Assembly (NCBI GenBank): GCA_040882255.1
Contig: JBBEBP010000026.1
Location: 1-64,000 of the forward strand
DNA from: PWQG01 sp040882255
Lineage (GTDB): Bacteria > Pseudomonadota > Gammaproteobacteria > Pseudomonadales > Pseudohongiellaceae
Length of the DNA: 64,000 bases
Direction: 5' to 3'
In this document: positions 46,357-55,526 of the stretch, piece by piece
How positions within the stretch are numbered: the stretch's first letter is position 1
Layout: every line of letters starts with the position of its first letter
Position numbers and translations under genes: made by a program
Notes under the pieces: model-generated
The model's input: the letters and a program-made list of their open reading frames with translations, nothing else
Databases searched by the model: none
What the model was told of the DNA's origin: nothing

Positions 46357-47883
46357 CTACTCCTGTTGCAGTGCTTTGAACAGAGAAAACATCATCAGGA
46401 ACAGCACCACGGCGAATGGCAACCCCATGATCACGACCGCGCCCTGCAACGCGTCCAGCCCGTCGGCGAACAGCAGCGCCAGGGTAACAATGCCGATGAT
46501 GGCAGCCCAGAGCACGCGCATCCAGGCCGGCGGATCGCGCTCGCTGTCCTCCATGCGCGCCGTCATGTTGGACAGCACCAGCGAGCCGGAGTCCCCCGAG
46601 GTAATGAAGAAGATGAGGGCCAGCACACTGACCACAACGGTCGTCACGCCAGCCCAGGGCAGCGCCTCCAGGAACAGGTAGATCGACGAGCCGGGATGAT
46701 CGATCGCCTGACTGGCGAAGTCATCGGCTGGCTCCGCATTCATGACCAGGTCCATCGCGCTGTTGCCGATGACTGACATCCACACCATCATGAAACACAG
46801 GGGCAGCAACAGTGTTCCAGTAACAAACTGGCGGATCGTCCGCCCTCGCGAAATACGCGCCAGAAAAAGCCCGACGAACGGTCCCCAGGCAATCCACCAG
46901 GCCCAGAAGAACACCGTCCAGGCATTCAGCCAGTCCACCGGGCGGTCAAAGGCATGGGTTTCGGTGGACAGGCGCAGAAAGCCGGACAGGTAGTCACCGA
47001 CGTTGCTGACCAGTGCGTTCAGCAACAGTATGGTCTCGCCGCTGAACAGCACGAACAGCACCAGCAGGGCCGCCAGGGCCATGTTGAACTCGGAGAGGCG
47101 GCGGATGCCCCGGTCAACGCCGGTAACGGCAGAAATCGCTGAAAACACCACGATGACGACCGCCAGGGCCGTCTGGGTTACCAGATTCTCCGGCACGCCA
47201 AACATATAGCGCAGACCGAAATTGAGCTGGATGATACCGATACCCAGACTGGTGGCAATCCCGAACACCGTGCCCAGCACCGCCGCGATATCGACACTGT
47301 GGCCGGCCCAGCCATGAATGCGGCGACCCAGTATCGGGTACAGCGCCGAACGGATGGTCAGCGGCAGACCTCGGCGATAGCTGAAGAACGCCAACGACAT
47401 ACCCACCAGGGTATAGATGCCCCATCCGGACAGGCCCCAGTGCAGAAAGGTCAACTCCATGGCATGGCGGGCGGCCTCGATGCTGCCCGGTTCTCCATCC
47501 ACCCCATCCAGCGGCATCAGGAAGTGGAACAAGGGTTCGGCCACGCTGAAAAACAGCAGATCAATACCGATGCCGGCGGCAAACAGCATGGTGGCCCAGC
47601 TGAGGGTATTGAACTCGGGCCGAGCATCATCCGGTCCCAGCCGGATGTCGCCATAGCGGGACAGGGCGATGCCGATCACGAAAAACAAGTAGCACAATAC
47701 GGCAATGAAATAGAACCAGCCAAAGCGGTTGGACACCTGCTCCAGCAGCGCGCCCATCACAGCGGTCGCCTGCCCGGCGTAGAGCAGCGTCCAGAGCGCG
47801 AAACACAGCATTCCTGCGGAAGCACCGACGAACACCACCGTATTGACACGGGCTCCCGATGATCCCGGCTCCAGTCCTCTCAT
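46357..47883 (-). CDS. betT: BCCT-family choline/betaine transporter
   Basis: This 508-residue carrier has 12 predicted helices. The BCCT signature region is FAAGIGIDLLFFSVAEPLFH, followed by MELTFLHWGLSGWGIYTLVG and the conserved WTVFFWAWWIAWGPFVGLFL. The AGIGID form resembles proton-coupled BetT of E. coli. The adjacent choline dehydrogenase makes choline the likely substrate: imported, then oxidised to glycine betaine as an osmoprotectant or carbon source. Start ATG 47883 has GAGGGG 9 bases upstream. The long C-terminal osmosensing extension of some BCCTs is absent. Confidence 0.87.
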   Translation of the reverse strand: MRGLEPGSSGARVNTVVFVGASAGMLCFALWTLLYAGQATAVMGALLEQVSNRFGWFYFIAVLCYLFFVIGIALSRYGDIRLGPDDARPEFNTLSWATMLFAAGIGIDLLFFSVAEPLFHFLMPLDGVDGEPGSIEAARHAMELTFLHWGLSGWGIYTLVGMSLAFFSYRRGLPLTIRSALYPILGRRIHGWAGHSVDIAAVLGTVFGIATSLGIGIIQLNFGLRYMFGVPENLVTQTALAVVIVVFSAISAVTGVDRGIRRLSEFNMALAALLVLFVLFSGETILLLNALVSNVGDYLSGFLRLSTETHAFDRPVDWLNAWTVFFWAWWIAWGPFVGLFLARISRGRTIRQFVTGTLLLPLCFMMVWMSVIGNSAMDLVMNAEPADDFASQAIDHPGSSIYLFLEALPWAGVTTVVVSVLALIFFITSGDSGSLVLSNMTARMEDSERDPPAWMRVLWAAIIGIVTLALLFADGLDALQGAVVIMGLPFAVVLFLMMFSLFKALQQE

Positions 47884-48079
47884 GAGTGGTGCCCCTCTAC
47901 CAGCCTGCCACGGAAAGCCGGAGTCTATCATTGCCGAACCGTGAGCGGCGACCCGGTCCGGGTGGCCGTGGCCCCCTCACTGCAGGGACAGGCTCATCAG
48001 GAGGACCGCTGATACCGGCGACCGTTGCTTCGATCAGCCGCACCCGCTACGATCAGGCAATAACCGCGAGGATATCCCC

Positions 48080-49447
48080 ATGCTGCATGCCCGTTACTCC
48101 CGTCTGATCCCGACAGGCTTTCTGTTTGGGTCGCTTGCCATCTCATTGACCCACTCGGCCCTCGCCGATGAACGCGCATTGCACGAAATCGCCGCTGCCC
48201 CGTCCGCCGAGCGCATTCGACAGGACATCGAGACTCTGGTCGATTTCGGCACGCGGCACACACTGTCGGAGACAGAATCGGACAGCCGTGGTATCGGCGC
48301 GGCCCGGCGCTGGATTCATGACGAATTCGAGCAAATCTCGCGAGACTGCGGCGGCTGCCTGGAGGTGTTCTACGTCAGTGATTTCGTGGGCGGCGAAGGC
48401 CGCATCCCGGATCCGGTGGAAGTGGTCAGCGTCATCGCCGTGCAGCGCGGCAGCCGCGACCCGAACCGCTATGTGATGATGAGCGGCGACATCGACTCGC
48501 GGGTCAGTGACGTGATGAATGCCACCGCCGACGCTCCCGGCGCCAACGACAACGCGTCCGGCATGGCCGGCGTGATCGAGGCGGCGCGGGTGCTGACGCA
48601 ATACGAATTTGACGGATCGATCGTCTACGCCGGTCTCTCCGGTGAGGAACAGGGCCTGTTCGGCGGCACGATTGTCGCCGAGCATGCCAGGGAGCAGGGC
48701 TGGAAGCTGGACGCGGTACTCAACAACGACATGATCGGCAACATCCGCGGCATCAATGGCGTCATCAACAACACCACGGCCCGCGTGTTCTCGGAAGGCA
48801 CCCGCGCCGTGGAAACCGACGAGGAGGCACGCCAGCGCCGCTTCCAGGGCGGTGAAGTGGATTCCGCCTCGCGCAATCTGGGCCGTTACATCGACGCGTT
48901 GGCCGACCGCTATATCACCAGCCTGGATACCATGATGATCTACCGCCTGGACCGCTTCGGCCGTGGCGGCCACCACCGGCCTTTCAACGACGCGGGCTAT
49001 CCGGCCGTTCGCATCATGGAAACCAATGAGCACTACCACTGGCAGCACCAGGATGTCAGGGAAGAAGATGGCATCGCCTATGGAGATGTCATCGAGCATG
49101 TGGACTTCGACTACGCGGCGAAGCTCACTGCACTGAATGCCGTTACCCTTGCCTCCCTGGCCTGGGCGCCGGCTCCACCCGCCAATGTGCGGATCCGGGG
49201 CGCAGTCAGTCCCGATACCACCCTTTCATGGGATGAGGTTCCAGGTGCCACTGGTTATCGTCTGCACTGGCGACTGACCACCGATCCACAGTGGCGATGG
49301 TCACGCGACGTCGGCGATGTCAACGAATTCATGCTGGAAAACGTCGTCATCGATAACTACTTTTTCGGGGTATCCAGCCTGTCAGGGGACGGTATCCAGA
49401 GTCCGGTGGTGTTCCCCGGTCCGGCTGGCGCCTTCCCGGCTCCCTGA
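48080..49447 (+). CDS. Exported M28-family metallopeptidase
   Basis: This 455-residue protein has a signal peptide (about residues 1-29, cleaved near SALADE) and an M28 aminopeptidase-type catalytic domain. Metal-site motifs are MMSGDIDSRVSD, GANDNASGMAGVIEAARVL, GLSGEEQGLFGG, LNNDMIGN and a C-terminal His in NEHYHWQHQ. The usual first ligand His (GHxDS) is Asp here. A fibronectin-III-like domain follows (about 365-455, NVRIRGAVSPDTTLSWDEVP). It probably removes N-terminal residues from peptides in the periplasm or outside the cell. Confidence 0.85.
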   Translation: MLHARYSRLIPTGFLFGSLAISLTHSALADERALHEIAAAPSAERIRQDIETLVDFGTRHTLSETESDSRGIGAARRWIHDEFEQISRDCGGCLEVFYVSDFVGGEGRIPDPVEVVSVIAVQRGSRDPNRYVMMSGDIDSRVSDVMNATADAPGANDNASGMAGVIEAARVLTQYEFDGSIVYAGLSGEEQGLFGGTIVAEHAREQGWKLDAVLNNDMIGNIRGINGVINNTTARVFSEGTRAVETDEEARQRRFQGGEVDSASRNLGRYIDALADRYITSLDTMMIYRLDRFGRGGHHRPFNDAGYPAVRIMETNEHYHWQHQDVREEDGIAYGDVIEHVDFDYAAKLTALNAVTLASLAWAPAPPANVRIRGAVSPDTTLSWDEVPGATGYRLHWRLTTDPQWRWSRDVGDVNEFMLENVVIDNYFFGVSSLSGDGIQSPVVFPGPAGAFPAP

Positions 49448-49463
49448 CGACACGGCGGACCGC

Positions 49464-49480
49464 TGCGACATCATGTCGCA
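49464..49480. promoter_or_regulatory. 17-bp palindrome upstream of a TonB receptor gene
   Basis: TGCGACATCATGTCGCA is an inverted repeat of two perfect 8-bp arms around one base, 37 bp before the candidate start of the TonB receptor. The size, symmetry and promoter position suit a dimeric repressor. The regulator is unknown. Confidence 0.5.
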
Positions 49481-49516
49481 TACAAGACGCCGTGGCACCG
49501 CTGTTACATTGCCTTC

Positions 49517-51781
49517 ATGTTCCGGACGATGAGTGTGATGGTAATGCGAGGCACAATCAAGACAGGGATCAGCACCGCAAAGTTCGCGGGCAACTCGAAA
49601 CGTGACTTCCATCGACCTGTTGTCCTGTACGGCCTTCTGATCGGTGTGGCCGGATTGACAGGCGGCAGTATTCTGCACGCGCAAGAAGCAGCGCAGGGCG
49701 TGGAGGAAGTGGTGGTGCTGGGACGCCAGGAGTTTCTGGAAACCCAGTTCCAGCCTGACCGCACCGGCTCCAACGTGGATGTCTCCCGCCTCATGTCGCA
49801 GATTCCCGGCGGCTCCGCCAACGCCAATGGCCCGCTGACCGGGCAGATCCAGTACCGAGGCATGAGCGGCCCCCGAATCAATGTGCGCGTGGATGGCATG
49901 CTGATCCACGGCGGCGGACCCAACTGGATGGCACCCCCGCTGCAGCATATTCCCGCAGGCCTGATGGAACAGATTGTGGTGGAGAAGGGTGTCGCGTCGA
50001 TCAGCACAGGAGGAGGTATCGGTGGCGCCGCGACGGCACGCTGGAAGAAGCCGGACTTCGCGATCAGCGACGAATGGGAGTGGTCGGGTGACACGGAGTT
50101 CGGTGCCAGCAGCGTGGACCACGGTACCAGCCTGTCCGGCGTATTCGGGCTGAGCTCGGACACACACCGCTTCTTTGTCATGGGCAGCCGGGACGAGGGC
50201 GAGGACTACCGCTCCGGCGAAGGCCGCGTGGCGGCGACGCGTTACCGTCGCGATACTGCCGGCTTCGGCTACGGGCTGCGCCTTGGCGATCACGAGCTCG
50301 ATTTCGATTTCCGCCGTATGGAGACAAAAGACTCCGGCACCCCCAGCCTGCCGATGGACATCGACTGGTTCGACACCAACCTCTGGAATGCCCGCTACCG
50401 TACCATGCTCGGCGAAACAGGTCTGGAACTGCGCCTCTACGGCTCGGACATCGACCACGGTATGAGCAATTACCTGCTGCGTCCGGCGCCCGATTTCAGC
50501 AGCCTGCCGCTTCCGCCATTCCAGGATGAAGACCGGCGCTTCGTGGCCGCTGACAGCCAGGAATCCGGCTTCAAACTCACCGTGGACACCCCGCTGGGCA
50601 CGGGGACGCTCGCCTCCGGACTCGAAGGAAAGTTCGCTACGCATAATGCGACCGTCAGCGACCCGGACGCGCCGGCGTTCTTTGTCGAGAATTTCAACCG
50701 CAACGAAGTGGACACCCTCACGGCATTCAGTGAATGGTCGACCCGCCTTGCCGAGGACTGGTATCTGGAAACCGGTGCTTCGCTGCACCGCGTCGAGACT
50801 TCAGCCGAAGAGGTCGATGCCATGCCGGCCCGCATGGTGGACAGGAATCCGGAGGCCTGGCCCATGGGCACACCTCCGCGAGCCGTCTGGATGCTGCGCG
50901 AGTCTTTCAACAACGGCGAGCGAAGCCACCGCGACACGCTGCTGGACTGGGTCGTCAAGGGCCGCTATCAGGCCACCGACACTCTGCTGGTCGAGCTGGC
51001 TGCGGCCCGCAAGGAGCGCGCACCGATGTATCAGGAACGCTACCTGTGGATACCGCTGGAAGCCAATGCCGGCCTGGGCGATGGCAACAACTACGTCGGC
51101 GATCCGGGGCTGCGGCCGGAGACCTCGCACCAGATCGAGCTGGGACTGGATTTCGAGCTGGGCAACCACAATTTCTCGCCGCGTTTCTACTACCGCGAGG
51201 TCGACAACTATATCCAGGGAGTGCCCGCCACCCGCCCGATGGTGGTGGCGGTCAGCGCGAACGCCAATGGCGACCCGACACCGCTGCGGTTCGCCAATAC
51301 CGAGGCCAGTTTCCGGGGCATGGACCTGGAGTACGGAATCCAGCTCGCGGACAGCTGGCGGCTGGAAGGCACGGCCTCGCTGACCCGGGCGGAACGCGAA
51401 GACGTGAATGATCCGCTCTATCGCATTTCCCCGGATACTCTGCGCACTACACTGCGATACGACAGCACCGACTACAGCATCAGCCTCCAGCAAGTACTGG
51501 TCGCCCGCCAGGACCGGGTATCGGCCACCAACACCCGCGACCCGCAGAATGGCAACAACCGGCACGAAGAGACGCCCGGATACGGCCTGACGAACCTGTA
51601 CCTGGACTGGTTCGCGACGGAAAGCCTGACCGTGACCGCCGGGCTCGAGAACGCACTGGACCGGCAGCATACCGATCACCTGACCGGGTTCAACCGCGTG
51701 CTGGAGAGTCAGGTGCCGGTTGGCATGCACCTGCCCGGCCAGGGTCGTAACGGTTTTGCCCGGATGCAGTATCGCTGGTAG
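49517..51781 (+). CDS. TonB-dependent receptor, resembling copper receptors (OprC/NosA-like)
   Basis: This 754-residue outer-membrane receptor has an export signal at about residues 33-56 (RPVVLYGLLIGVAGLTGG, cleaved near LHAQEA), preceded by an unusually long basic N-region. The plug domain contains NANGPLTGQIQYRGMSGPRI and VDGMLIHGGGPNWMAPP, which recalls the copper receptors OprC/NosA. The barrel ends in RMQYRW. The copper assignment rests on motif memory only. ATG 49517 has no clear ribosome-binding site; starts at 49541 or 49547 would shorten the N-region. A 17-bp palindrome lies just upstream. Confidence 0.82.
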   Translation: MFRTMSVMVMRGTIKTGISTAKFAGNSKRDFHRPVVLYGLLIGVAGLTGGSILHAQEAAQGVEEVVVLGRQEFLETQFQPDRTGSNVDVSRLMSQIPGGSANANGPLTGQIQYRGMSGPRINVRVDGMLIHGGGPNWMAPPLQHIPAGLMEQIVVEKGVASISTGGGIGGAATARWKKPDFAISDEWEWSGDTEFGASSVDHGTSLSGVFGLSSDTHRFFVMGSRDEGEDYRSGEGRVAATRYRRDTAGFGYGLRLGDHELDFDFRRMETKDSGTPSLPMDIDWFDTNLWNARYRTMLGETGLELRLYGSDIDHGMSNYLLRPAPDFSSLPLPPFQDEDRRFVAADSQESGFKLTVDTPLGTGTLASGLEGKFATHNATVSDPDAPAFFVENFNRNEVDTLTAFSEWSTRLAEDWYLETGASLHRVETSAEEVDAMPARMVDRNPEAWPMGTPPRAVWMLRESFNNGERSHRDTLLDWVVKGRYQATDTLLVELAAARKERAPMYQERYLWIPLEANAGLGDGNNYVGDPGLRPETSHQIELGLDFELGNHNFSPRFYYREVDNYIQGVPATRPMVVAVSANANGDPTPLRFANTEASFRGMDLEYGIQLADSWRLEGTASLTRAEREDVNDPLYRISPDTLRTTLRYDSTDYSISLQQVLVARQDRVSATNTRDPQNGNNRHEETPGYGLTNLYLDWFATESLTVTAGLENALDRQHTDHLTGFNRVLESQVPVGMHLPGQGRNGFARMQYRW

Positions 51782-51838
51782 ACCAAACCTGTCATTAGTC
51801 AATCACCAGCACTGGACTCCAGCCGTCACTGAAGTACC

Positions 51839-53602
51839 ATGAAGCGGGGCAGCCTGCGGGTTGCCAACGCCACTGGCTTTCTGCGGGTGATTCGCTTGTA
51901 CAATCGCTGGACCACAAGGCGGCTGCTGCGCCGGGCAGGGGGATACTTCCACACCACCGGGCTGTTGGTGGGGACGGTATTCTTCGCCATGTCACTGGCA
52001 CCCTCCCTGCTGCCCCGGGAGGATGCTGTGCAGGGCGTGATTTCCGGCCTGTCCCTGGCAGCGGGATACGGCACGGGAGTGGTCGGCTGGTGGATCTGGT
52101 CGTACTTCCAGCTGCCGGTGGCCACACCCAGGGTACAGTGGCGCATCGGGCTGGTGGCCACGATCCTCTGTGTTCTGCTGGCCGTGGCCTCGTTGATGCG
52201 GGCCAGCGTATGGCAGAACAGCCTGCGCGAACTGATGGGCATGGATCCGGTCAGCGGCGTACAGGCCACGGTGGTAGGTCTGGTGGCGCTGCTGGTGTTC
52301 CTGGCGGCCCTGCTGGTAGCCAGGCTGTTCCAGCGTACCCTCCTCTATCTGTCGCGCAGGCTGCAACGCTTCGTACCGCCGCGAATCTCCTACCTGATCG
52401 GCGCGCTGGCGGCGCTGGTGCTGTTCTGGTCCATCATCGACGGCGTGTTGTTCAGCCTGGCGCTGCAGGCCGCCGACCGGTCCTACCAGCGCATTGACGC
52501 GTTGATCGATCCGGAGATCGAGCCGCCGCGCAATCCGTTGCGCACCGGCAGCGAGACGTCCATGCTGGACTGGGAACAGCTGGGCCGACAGGGTCGTCGA
52601 TTCCTGTCCTCGGGTCCCCGCGCGGAAGACATCGCGGAGTTCACCGATGGGGTGGCCCGCGAGCCGATCCGCATCTATGTGGGTCTGAACTCGGCTGAGA
52701 CACCCGAGGAGCGCGCCGAACTGGCGCTGGCGGAGCTGCAGCGGGTCAACGCCTTCGATCGCTCGGTGCTGGTCATCATGACGCCCACCGGCACCGGCTG
52801 GATTGATCCCGCCAGCATCGACACGCTGGAATACCTGCACCGTGGCGATGTGGCCACCGTCGCCGCACAGTACTCCTACCTGCCCAGTCCGCTGGCACTG
52901 ATGCAGGAAGGCGAATACGGCGTGGACATGGCCCGGGCACTGTTCCAGGCCATTTACCGACACTGGTCAGCGCTGCCCGCCGACCAGCGCCCGGACATGT
53001 ACCTGCAGGGGATGAGCCTGGGCGCACTGAACTCGGACCGCTCCTTCGATTTCTACGACATCATCGACGACCCGTTCGACGGCGCACTGTGGATCGGCCC
53101 GCCATTCCGCAGTGAGACCTGGCGCGATGTGACACAGCGGCGCGACCCCGGGTCGCCGGCCTGGCTGCCGCGTTTCCGCGGCGGCGAAGTCGTGCGCTTC
53201 GCCAATCAACAGGGCGGCATGGGCGAGGCGTCGGCCGACTGGGGCAGCTTCCGCATCGCCTTCCTGCAATATGCCAGTGACCCGGTGACATTCTTCGATC
53301 CACGGACATTCTACCGGGAGCCCGACTGGATGGCCGGCGAACGAGCCCCGGACGTCTCCGATGACCTGCGCTGGTTCCCCATTGTCACCGGCCTCCAGCT
53401 GGCGGCGGACATGGCCTTCGGTACCGCACCGGAAGGCTATGGCCACCAGTATGCGCCGGAACACTACCACGATGCCTGGCTGGCACTGACCGGGCCCGGA
53501 GGCTGGAGCGATGCCTCCCTGCAACGTCTGCGCGAAATGCACCGCGCGGGCGGCGGATACCGTATCATCATGGAACCGACCATACTGAACGCACCACGAT
53601 GA
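51839..53602 (+). CDS. Membrane alpha/beta hydrolase (Abhydrolase_9 family)
   Basis: This 587-residue protein starts with four or five membrane helices (about residues 38-220; MSLAPSLLPREDAVQGVISG, LVGLVALLVFLAALLVARLF), followed by a hydrolase domain with nucleophile elbow LQGMSLGALNS (about 394). The layout matches the two-part family of integral-membrane alpha/beta hydrolases. The substrate is unknown. Its stop overlaps the ATG of the MlaE-type permease gene by 4 bp, so it is co-translated with a phospholipid-transport ABC system. That suggests action on membrane lipids. Confidence 0.82.
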   Translation: MKRGSLRVANATGFLRVIRLYNRWTTRRLLRRAGGYFHTTGLLVGTVFFAMSLAPSLLPREDAVQGVISGLSLAAGYGTGVVGWWIWSYFQLPVATPRVQWRIGLVATILCVLLAVASLMRASVWQNSLRELMGMDPVSGVQATVVGLVALLVFLAALLVARLFQRTLLYLSRRLQRFVPPRISYLIGALAALVLFWSIIDGVLFSLALQAADRSYQRIDALIDPEIEPPRNPLRTGSETSMLDWEQLGRQGRRFLSSGPRAEDIAEFTDGVAREPIRIYVGLNSAETPEERAELALAELQRVNAFDRSVLVIMTPTGTGWIDPASIDTLEYLHRGDVATVAAQYSYLPSPLALMQEGEYGVDMARALFQAIYRHWSALPADQRPDMYLQGMSLGALNSDRSFDFYDIIDDPFDGALWIGPPFRSETWRDVTQRRDPGSPAWLPRFRGGEVVRFANQQGGMGEASADWGSFRIAFLQYASDPVTFFDPRTFYREPDWMAGERAPDVSDDLRWFPIVTGLQLAADMAFGTAPEGYGHQYAPEHYHDAWLALTGPGGWSDASLQRLREMHRAGGGYRIIMEPTILNAPR

Positions 53603-54711
53603 CCGAGCCACTGACCATAGATTCCGGCACAGCCCCCCGCGCCCGTCTGCACGGCGAATGGACGCTGGCGGCGTATCCGGCGTTGCTGCGCCAGGCCGGT
53701 ACCGCAGTAGGGACGGTCACAGCACTGGACGCCACGGAATTGACTGCGCTGGACACAGCCGGGGCGACCCGGCTGGTCCAGTTGCTGGGAGCCGACACAG
53801 TGTATGAACTGGCGCCCCGGGCGAAAGGCCTGTCCGAGGAACGGCGCGCCCTTCTGCTGGCGGTGGCCGACGCCATGCGGACGCAGACCGCTCCGCCGGC
53901 ACCACAGAAGTGGCGGCCCGGAGACGCGCTGGAACAGCTCGGACGCCTGGCATCGGAGCGACTGCAGCATCTGATGCAGTTCCTGAATTTCCTGGGACTC
54001 AGCCTGACCGCCCTGATCACCACGTTGCTCCGTCCGTGGCGTTGGCGCATCACCGCCACCGTGACACAGATGCATCAGGCCGGCTTCAACGCCCTGCCCA
54101 TTGTGGCGTTGCTCAACTTCCTGGTGGGCGCCGTGGTGGCCTTTCTCGGCGCCACGGTGCTGGAGCAATTCGGCGCCAGTATCTACACCGTGGACCTGGT
54201 CGCCTATGCGTTCATGCGGGAACTGGGCGTACTGCTGGCCGCCATCCTGCTGGCCGGCCGGACCGCCAGCGCCTTCACCGCACAGATCGGCTCCATGAAA
54301 GTCAACGAAGAGCTGGACGCCCTGCGCGTGCAGGGGCTCAGCCCCATCGAGTTGTTGGTACTGCCACGGCTGCTGGCATTGATGATCACCCTGCCGCTGC
54401 TGGCCTTCGTCGCCATCATGTCCGGCATGGCCGGTGGCGCGGTGGTCGCCATGCTCTCGCTGGACATTTCCCTGACGCAATTCATCACGGTGGTCCGCGA
54501 AATCCCCGTCCGCCACATACTGCTGGGGCTGGCCAAGGCGCCGGTGTTCGCGCTGATGATTGCACTGATCGGCTGCCTGGAAGGCTTCAAGGTCAGCGGC
54601 AGCGCACGCTCGGTGGGAGAGCACACCACAACGGCCGTGGTACAGTCGATCTTCGTGGTCATCCTGCTGGATGCGGTGGCCGCCATGTTCTATATGGAGA
54701 TGGGATGGTGA
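53599..54711 (+). CDS. mlaE: MlaE-family ABC permease with N-terminal STAS domain
   Basis: This 370-residue protein joins a STAS domain (about residues 10-80, LDATELTALDTAGATRLVQL), which in E. coli is the separate MlaB, to an MlaE permease (about 100-370). The permease has FNALPIVALLNFLVGAVVAF, ILLAGRTASAFTAQIGSMKV, NEELDALRVQGLSPIELLVL and VKAPVF-like AKAPVFALMIALIGCLEGF. It is the inner-membrane channel of an MCE-type lipid transporter moving phospholipids between membranes. The start overlaps the upstream hydrolase stop (ATGA) and the end overlaps the ATPase start. Confidence 0.92.
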   Translation: MTEPLTIDSGTAPRARLHGEWTLAAYPALLRQAGTAVGTVTALDATELTALDTAGATRLVQLLGADTVYELAPRAKGLSEERRALLLAVADAMRTQTAPPAPQKWRPGDALEQLGRLASERLQHLMQFLNFLGLSLTALITTLLRPWRWRITATVTQMHQAGFNALPIVALLNFLVGAVVAFLGATVLEQFGASIYTVDLVAYAFMRELGVLLAAILLAGRTASAFTAQIGSMKVNEELDALRVQGLSPIELLVLPRLLALMITLPLLAFVAIMSGMAGGAVVAMLSLDISLTQFITVVREIPVRHILLGLAKAPVFALMIALIGCLEGFKVSGSARSVGEHTTTAVVQSIFVVILLDAVAAMFYMEMGW

Positions 54712-55508
54712 GTAGCGCAGAGCAGCGGCAGAACCGCGATGTGGTGATCAGCGTGCGCGGTCTGAACAATCGCTTTGGCGACCATGTTGTTCACCAGGAC
54801 CTCGACCTCGACGTACGGCGCGGCGAGATCATTGGCGTGGTGGGTGGCTCAGGTAGCGGCAAATCGGTATTGCTGCGCTCCATTGTGGGCCTGCACCAAC
54901 CCTCCGCCGGCGAAATCCGCTTGCTGGACCAGGACCTGCTGTCCCTGCCGGCCGATCAGCGCGCGGCACTGGAAAGGCGCGTCGGTGTGCTGTTCCAGCA
55001 GGGAGCCCTGTTTTCCTCGCTGACCGTGCGCGAGAACATCGCCCTGCCGCTGGTCGAGCACGCCGGACTGGTCCGCTCTGCCGCCAACGACCTTGCCGAT
55101 GTAAAGCTCGCCCTGGCTGGCCTGCCTACTCATTCCGGGGATCTGTATCCGGCTGACCTGTCCGGCGGCATGATCAAACGGGCCGCCCTGGCCCGCGCCC
55201 TGGCCCTGGAACCGGACATCCTGTTCCTGGACGAGCCCACGGCAGGGCTGGACCCGATCGGCGCGGCCGCCTTCGACCGCCTGCTGGTCACGCTGCGCAA
55301 CGCCTTCCACCTGACCGTATTCCTGGTCACTCATGACCTGGATACCCTGTATAGTGCCTGTGATCGCATCGCAGTGCTGTCGCAGAAAAAGGTGCTGGTC
55401 AATGATACCCTTCCTGTTGTCGCCGATACCGATGATGACTGGATACGGGACTACTTCCACGGCCCACGGGGCCGGGCTGCGGCCCATGCCGCCAGCGCGG
55501 CGGACTGA
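54705..55508 (+). CDS. mlaF: MlaF-family ABC transporter ATPase
   Basis: This 267-residue ATPase powers the MCE lipid transporter. Walker A is GGSGSGKS (47-54), the Q-loop is in LFQQGALFSSLTVRENIALP, the signature is LSGGMIKRAALARALALEP, Walker B is ILFLDEPTAGLDP and the switch His is in VTHDLDTL. The open frame extends far upstream as an antisense-free shadow of MlaE, but ATG 54705 has GGAG before it and gives the usual N-terminus. It overlaps the permease stop by 7 bp. Confidence 0.93.
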   Translation: MVSSAEQRQNRDVVISVRGLNNRFGDHVVHQDLDLDVRRGEIIGVVGGSGSGKSVLLRSIVGLHQPSAGEIRLLDQDLLSLPADQRAALERRVGVLFQQGALFSSLTVRENIALPLVEHAGLVRSAANDLADVKLALAGLPTHSGDLYPADLSGGMIKRAALARALALEPDILFLDEPTAGLDPIGAAAFDRLLVTLRNAFHLTVFLVTHDLDTLYSACDRIAVLSQKKVLVNDTLPVVADTDDDWIRDYFHGPRGRAAAHAASAAD

Positions 55509-55526
55509 CGGAGCAAACGCATCACC

